A stretch of DNA of 64,000 bases. Source: Epiperipatus broadwayi. Taxonomy: Eukaryota; Onychophora; Udeonychophora; Euonychophora; Peripatidae. The DNA is taken from positions 4,028,001 to 4,092,000 of the forward strand of contig JAQFVV010012497.1 of NCBI GenBank assembly GCA_028023455.1. Direction: 5' to 3'. The position numbers were made by a program, and so were the translations under genes. Under the pieces are notes generated by a model. That model was not told where the DNA came from and did no database searches. It was given only the letters and a program-made list of their open reading frames with translations. Positions 58,372 through 64,000 of this stretch are shown here, one piece after another; within the stretch, counting starts at the first letter, position 1; each line of letters starts with the position of its first letter.

Positions 58372-59736
58372 TTTTTTGAATAATAAGTATTTGGATTGAT
58401 GGTATTCTACATATTAACTAAACTCAATACAGTTAAATAAATTAATATTCTTCATTGTCATGAATGTGTCTTTCTTATTTGTCTTCTTTTGATATTTTTC
58501 CTGCAATCATTTACATTTTCTTCCCCAAAAATATGCTGTAATGAAGAAATAACAAACAAACAATGAAACTTGAGTTATCATCGTGAATCTGGAATGGCTA
58601 TTGATAGTCAGATAATAGAAAAGCTGGAAACTTTAGTCATTCATATATAGATGTTAATGTTATTTTCATGTAAACACTCATAGGACAGTCTAAATAAAAC
58701 AATGAAATTAAACTTTCTATAAAGTGTGTGTTTGTAATCCATAATATTGTATAAAAAAAATGAGAGTTCAAATGTCATTGCCTAACAATATATACTTTAA
58801 GTTTTTGCTTTCAGGCAAGTGGTAGAGTAACTAGGAAATAGTGATGTTTGTTGCAATCCTATTAATCCCATACATCTGGCATGTCAATAAACTAAAGACT
58901 ATAATAAATTCTCTCAACATTAAGATGCAATATAAATAAAATAAATTGATGTAGGTTTTTCCATTCTAACATTATCTAAAGTCAAATTAGTATAAAAAAG
59001 TTGGATCAATTAAAATAAATTGAATAATTTAACATACAAATAATATATATTCTGCAGGAAAAACAAATAAATTATGGGAACATGCATTTAAATATTTAAT
59101 ATTATAATAAAAGTTTTTAATTTTTAAAAAGAAATCAGCTATATTCTTTTGGCATAAACATTAATTGAGCCTATACCCTACATAGTTGGGTGGAATAATG
59201 GAGTGGCAGACTATGGAACATAAAGTCCATACATTGTGACTTAGATCTGTCATTTTTGAAGCTTAAACTTTTTATGAATTCCTGAGCAATAAATTATGTA
59301 ACTTTTATTTTCATTGTTGAATACGAAAAATATTGTTATAATTTTGTAAAAGATAATATATGAATTATCAAAAATGATATTCAATGAAATTGTTTTTCTT
59401 TTTTTTATAGAAATAACTCATTCTCATATAATAATTGCATTCATAAAAAGCAAATCCTATTTTCTGTGAACAAATGATTAAATTGTAGGGAGAATAAAAA
59501 AAAAGTCATAATAATAAGTTACTTTTACCACCTGGTGGAAAAATGAATAATCATTCTTCTGCAAAAGTTTTTTCAGTTTTTTTCTTTGTTTCTTATCAAT
59601 GCATTCCCCATCTCAACTTTATTCTATTACCAACACAGAAATTCAGACCACTCTTCAATGCATGCATTTCCTGAAAAACCTTCACTTGCCAAGTGAGTTA
59701 GAGATACCAAACACCTGAATTTCCAAAAGTTGATTT
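58372..59736. other. AT-rich spacer
   Basis: The stretch 59190-59260 (GGAATAATGGAGTGGCAG...) faintly resembles a decayed tRNA-type SINE head. Nothing else. Confidence 0.3.
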
Positions 59737-59839
59737 TATATATTAATATAATTATAAAAGACTTGAACTCAGACTTTCAAATTCCCCACAGCTATCCAAT
59801 CCATCTTATATTATCGATACACATGACCATGTACATGAT

Positions 59840-59887
59840 CTCCAATATATTTATTTCATGTTGAACCAGCACTCTTTAGTTGGTCCA
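59840..59887 (-). ncRNA. hammerhead-like core, family D, inverted copy (mutated)
   Basis: Reverse strand: ACCAA, CUAAAGA (G5 replaced by A), stem II with GUGCUG ... AACAU, GAA, AUA-AA-UAU, A, UUGGA. Architecture matches the forward copy; the G5 change should inactivate it. Confidence 0.6.
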
Positions 59888-60482
59888 GATTACCATCTTC
59901 CACATATATATTCAATCAGTGCTCAGTTTATATTAAGATAGCAAATTTTCAAACTTTAATGGACAAACTTCAATCTTCTCCAACCTTTCAGCTATTCATA
60001 TCATTGAAAATCCGAAGATGGAATGCTCAAAACCATTGCTGATGCCAATAATATTTATTGTCATACCCATGTTTATGGTCATGTGTATCAGTTGTGTAAG
60101 ATGGATTGGATAACTGTGGGAAATTTGAAAGTCTGAGTTTTAGTCTTTTATAATTATGTTAAGTTTAGTATAGAAAATATACATGTATTTAAATATTACA
60201 TATTCAGCCTTATTGTGCCCATTCCTCTTCTGAATAATTAAATGGACACATTAAGGTTTTATGGGTGAGGAATCAGATTGACTTAAGGTCAACATGGATA
60301 TGACAATAATATTGGCATCAGCAAGGGCTTTGAGCATTCCATTTTCAGATCTTCAATGATATGGATGACTGAAAAGTTAGAGAGTGGAGAAAATTGAAGC
60401 TTGTCCATTAAAGATTGAAGATATGTTATTTTAATGTAAACTGAGCACTGATTTTATATATTTGTGGGAGATGGTGATCTGG

Positions 60483-60526
60483 TCCAACTGATGAGTGTTG
60501 ATTCAACATGAAATACATATATTGGA
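60483..60526 (+). ncRNA. type I hammerhead ribozyme, family D, apparently complete
   Basis: Stem I UCCAA (60483-60487) with UUGGA (60522-60526); CUGAUGA at 60488-60494; stem II GUGUUG / CAACAU with loop AUU; GAA at 60510-60512; stem III AUA / UAU with loop CA; A17 at 60521 as the predicted cleavage base. All invariant core bases present and all three stems pair. Confidence 0.75.
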
Positions 60527-60688
60527 GAGATCATTTATCTTTTCCACATGTATGTGATCATGTGTATCATTTGTACAAGATGGACTAAATAGCTGTGGGG
60601 AGTTTGAAAGTCTTAGTTCAAATCCCTTATAATTACATTAAGTTTAGTATAGAAAATATATGTGTATTTAAATAGTATATATTAATAT

Positions 60689-62894
60689 GTATATCAGTAG
60701 TGAATTCTGAAAAAAATTCATAGTATTTCATCATCATTTTCATTTTACAGGTTCTCTTCCCCACATTATTGTGGCAAACTTTGTTACATTTTACATGTGA
60801 TTTTTTAGAAATCTTTCTTGAAATTCAGATTTTATATCTTCTAGTAATCTATTAATTCTAACTGTCTGTTTTATCTTTTTAGTTTTACAAAAATATTAGT
60901 GATATCAGTCCTTTTTTACTCATTTTGCTTTCAATTTCAATATATATTTATATTTTACTATATAGTTTGTAATCTTGATATTAATTTTTATTAATACTCC
61001 AGTCTCAAACAATAGTTATATATATATATTATTAAAAGATAAATATATATTAGTTTTAGTTTTTATTTAAATACTGTATATAAATTTTTATTTCATATTT
61101 AAATAAATATTATCGAGAATACTTGAGTGCTAAGTTCTTGGACCAAAGACAAGTTGAATAAGATAATGAAGTACTGTAACAAATGATAATGCTTGTTATT
61201 GTATTAGTTAAAATTTGACATTATTTGCTATTCTTTTAACTTAAATCTAGCATTTCAATTTTTAATCTAAGTTACAAATTTTAAGGTTTTTGCTTATTTA
61301 TTAGATTGGGGGGACGGGACTAAATGGTTTATTCCTTGAAAGCTACATTAGAGCACTAAATCACATAAGGCAATAAATTATGAGTAACGTATAAGATATA
61401 TATATATTAAAAAATGGAAAAATACTTTTTTTTAAAATTGCAACTTGACACATCCTTTTTTGAAATTATAACTATTTTTTTTTTAAAAAAAAATTGCAGC
61501 AAAAATGTTTATAGTTCAAACCAATGTCTTTTAATAAGATAATATTAAAAAATGAAAAGTTAATATTTCATTTGTTGTTATTGTTGAATAATATATTTAT
61601 TTTAAATAAATAAATGTTCTAAATTTTTTTCACTGCTATAAAATTGTTTTTTGTTAATATTATTAATTTTATTTATATTAAAAACTTTTCTGCTTATAAA
61701 TAAATGAGCAAATGTAATTTAGAGCTGTAAAAATGGGTGTGGCAATTCAAGCATTTAATATCTCTAGCTTAGTTGATGAGCGAAGACTGTTCACAATATG
61801 TATGCATACTGAGAGTAGTCTGACATTCTGCAATGGTAGATGGTTATGATATGCTGTAAATAAGATGGGAAATGCTTTGACATAAAAAAAAAAAGTTAAA
61901 ATTTAATTTATATATAATTGTTTAAGTGTTATGTTCAAACAAAAAAGCTGAAGCAAAAACATTAAAAAAAAAAAAGTAAAACATATAAAAATATTCACAT
62001 TGTAAAATTCACATTTGTTTAATCCTTCTTTATTTTTGAAATTTATACAAAATAAAATTACATAAACTTCAAATATTTCGGTTTTTATCTATGCGGCTCT
62101 CATCTCAGCTCCAGCCAGCATATGCAATAATTGGCCGGTGCAGAAACCCTCTCACACTGCACGTATTTCTGAATTATTCTTACTCTGTAGAAGAGCTAGA
62201 GGTATCACACATCTAAAACTCCATGTCCACATTGCATTTTTGTTATTGAAGTGTATACAAAGTAAAATTATATATATTTATCACTACAACTTTGACTACA
62301 TAAAACTCCTGTTTGATTTTTATCTTAAAATATTTTTCTGTATTGATATATATTAAACTATCGTGGGTGTTTTTTTTTTATACTTATTCTTTAAAATAAA
62401 TAAATAATCTGATCTTAATTGAAATTACAAAAAAAAAAAAATTAAAAAAGTTTATTTCTTTAAAATTAGAAATCAGAAAAAATATGTAGAAATATAGTAG
62501 ATTGGATTCTAGTAAAAATATATATATACAAAATGTCCAGATTGAGATAAAGTATAAGTTTAAATAAAATGTCCTTTTGTAATAGCAAAGTTTATGCAGA
62601 GATTTTTAGGGAAATATTTAGAAACAACATTCTGTAGTGTTTTAATGAAGGTTAATGTAGTAAATGTTTAGACATATTCATTGGAATAATTATAATTTTT
62701 ATCTATATATACATACAAAATAATATAGCGATAATATATAGGTGTGATATTGTGGAAAGAAATGAGTCTTCAGATATGCACTATAGAATTGACACAGATT
62801 TCCTAAACATTTTAAAAGAATAGGTGATCCATTTATGCCTAGAGTTTACTCTTTAAATAAACTCATTTTTATTGATTTGAGAGAGCTATATGCA
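60689..62894. other. AT-rich region, one small less AT-rich patch
   Basis: At 62085-62235 the composition is noticeably less AT-rich, but the frame there (62138-62356) has no recognised domain. TATACAAA(A/G)TAAAATTA(C/T)ATA occurs at about 62043 and 62252 on both sides of that patch. Otherwise TA/T-rich DNA. Confidence 0.35.
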
Positions 62895-63270
62895 TGTTAA
62901 CTATCAGTAAATGTAAAATGCATCATAAGCTATCTACACTTTAGCTTTGATCTTATATAAGCATACCATTTACTGACATAGTTACACACAGAGCATGATT
63001 TATATATACTAATATAATTTCAAGACAACTGTAAGCTATTATGAAGTCACTATAACTAAAAGGGAAAGGTTGTTAAATATGAGGTTCGGTCTTTCTCTCT
63101 GATTACTGATAGTGATTTCAGAATACCTTATACTTGTCTTGAAATTACAGCAATATATATATAAATCATGCCTTGCATGTAAGTATGTCAGTAAATAGTA
63201 TGCTTATATATGATCAAAATTTTGCAAAGTGTCTCATTTTACATTTACTGACAGTTAGTGTACATAGAAC
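62895..63270. mobile_element. palindromic MITE, arms about 165 bp
   Basis: ACTATCAGTAAATGTAAAAT on the left and ATTTTACATTTACTGACAGT on the right, with collinear inner pairing through TATATAAGCATACCATTTAC / GTAAATAGTATGCTTATATA, GCATGATTTATATATA, and TAATTTCAAGACA. Centre near 63085. No ORF or ribozyme core recognised. Confidence 0.75.
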
Positions 63271-64000
63271 TCATTAGGGTTTTTCAATACTTCCACATTA
63301 TATATATATTGTACCTTTGCTAAATTAGAGTTAGCATAGACTGACTCACTCTGGCTAACATGGGAAACTTTCTGGCTAAATTCTAAACTATTACACTTCA
63401 AATAACAATCAAATTATCAGAATAATACTTATTAAAGCAATACTTTGACCAGCTCAAAATGCATTTCTAAAAATACTATATCTAATAAAATTAACATTTA
63501 AAATAATTTATCTTATTTAAATACTAAATTTCAAATGAGATTCTCAGCTCATTTATTATTATAACAATTTAAACTATGACTAGCTCATTAATTACTATTA
63601 AAATATGGTTTGATTAAAATACTAACAAAAATTATGGAAATTTTGCACGAGACATTCAGCATGGTATACTGCTGGTTTAATATTGAGGATGTATCCTGAA
63701 AAGTATATTCTCAGTGGCATAAGAATATTGCCCCTACTTAATTTATTTAAAAAACTACCTTGTAATATTTTCATGGCTCACAACACACATAAAATAAATC
63801 CTAATTAAATAATTTATAAAAGTTATTATGAAACAATACAGCAATTACTATTCTTTCATAAAAAATATTTAAATTTCACATTAACTAAGAGTTCCCATCC
63901 ATTATCACTTCATCTAACTTATAATTATTCAACATCTCATGTTTATCTCCTAATAATAATGATAAACAAATTAATACAATGTAGCTAAATATAATGAGCG
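63271..64000. other. AT-rich window end
   Basis: Nothing recognised. Confidence 0.35.

Larger units (their letters stand above)
59737..60688. mobile_element. hammerhead-bearing foldback element, family D, with exact 13-bp target-site duplication
   Basis: TATATATTAATAT at 59737-59749 and 60676-60688. Three related pieces lie inside: an inverted unit (59750-60070), a forward partial unit (about 60040-60190, sharing GTCATGTGTATCAGTTGT and TTTAGTATAGAAAATATA with the last piece) and a forward complete unit (about 60280-60675). Arm landmarks: TTGGCATCAGCAA..TTTGAGCATTCCAT and AACTGAGCACTGATT. The forward unit holds an apparently complete hammerhead (60483-60526); the inverted one a mutated copy (59887-59840, reverse). 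No ORF. Confidence 0.78.

Noticed and set aside
1-64000. CRISPR arrays, operons, bacterial promoters or terminators
   Set aside because: The sequence is eukaryotic transposon-rich DNA; no spaced identical short repeats or bacterial gene organisation were seen.

Overview
The window looks like an AT-rich (roughly 70% or more A+T by eye), gene-poor stretch of an animal genome that consists almost entirely of transposable-element remains. The mix (Penelope-like elements with a GIY-YIG endonuclease, hammerhead-ribozyme foldback elements, a tRNA-Gly-derived SINE, a LINE with an SGNH domain, mariner and piggyBac relics, chromodomain-less Ty3/gypsy relics) suits an invertebrate, perhaps a mollusc, but nothing in the sequence fixes the species. 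I found no intact host gene. Most open reading frames are short, and the coding ones are frameshifted transposon pseudogenes.

Layout. 1-732 is a Ty3/gypsy RT-RNase H relic. 1376-4346 and 9425-12541 are two direct copies of a 3-kb repeat. They bracket a gag/integrase-like relic (5600-7054) and an opposite-strand, internally deleted LINE (7225-9290). 12660-14070 is a 280-bp tandem array split by a foldback element. 14950-20755 holds a SINE, two Penelope-like relics and a TA-flanked MITE. 23408-24960 holds a hairpin element next to a complete but dead mariner. 26.2-27.6 kb is a less AT-rich patch with a TATA-like promoter and a small zinc-ribbon-like ORF, the only host-gene candidates. 28.2-34.6 kb holds repeats, a piggyBac relic and a LINE 3-prime end. 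34785-38526 is a Ty3/gypsy element with both LTRs but most of pol deleted. 39.3-42.6 kb is a cluster of foldback elements and a tRNA-Gly SINE. 45217-48810 is a nearly full-length LINE (SGNH, endonuclease, RT). From 49.2 kb to the end there are further foldback elements and MITEs separated by featureless AT-rich DNA.

Main discovery. Several unrelated-looking foldback elements (13.3-14.05, 23.4-23.7, 49.2-49.5 and 59.7-60.7 kb) are each flanked by an exact 13-bp target-site duplication, and two more have decayed 10-11-bp versions. Most carry a recognisable type I hammerhead ribozyme core, in at least four sequence families, with units of about 410-450 nt in tandem or inverted arrangement. This fits metazoan retrozymes: non-autonomous, ribozyme-bearing elements thought to be mobilised by Penelope-like retroelements. 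Penelope-like RT/GIY-YIG relics sit in the same window. The constant 13-bp duplication shared between families, the head-to-head units, and the repeated duplication of one hairpin arm are the parts most worth checking.
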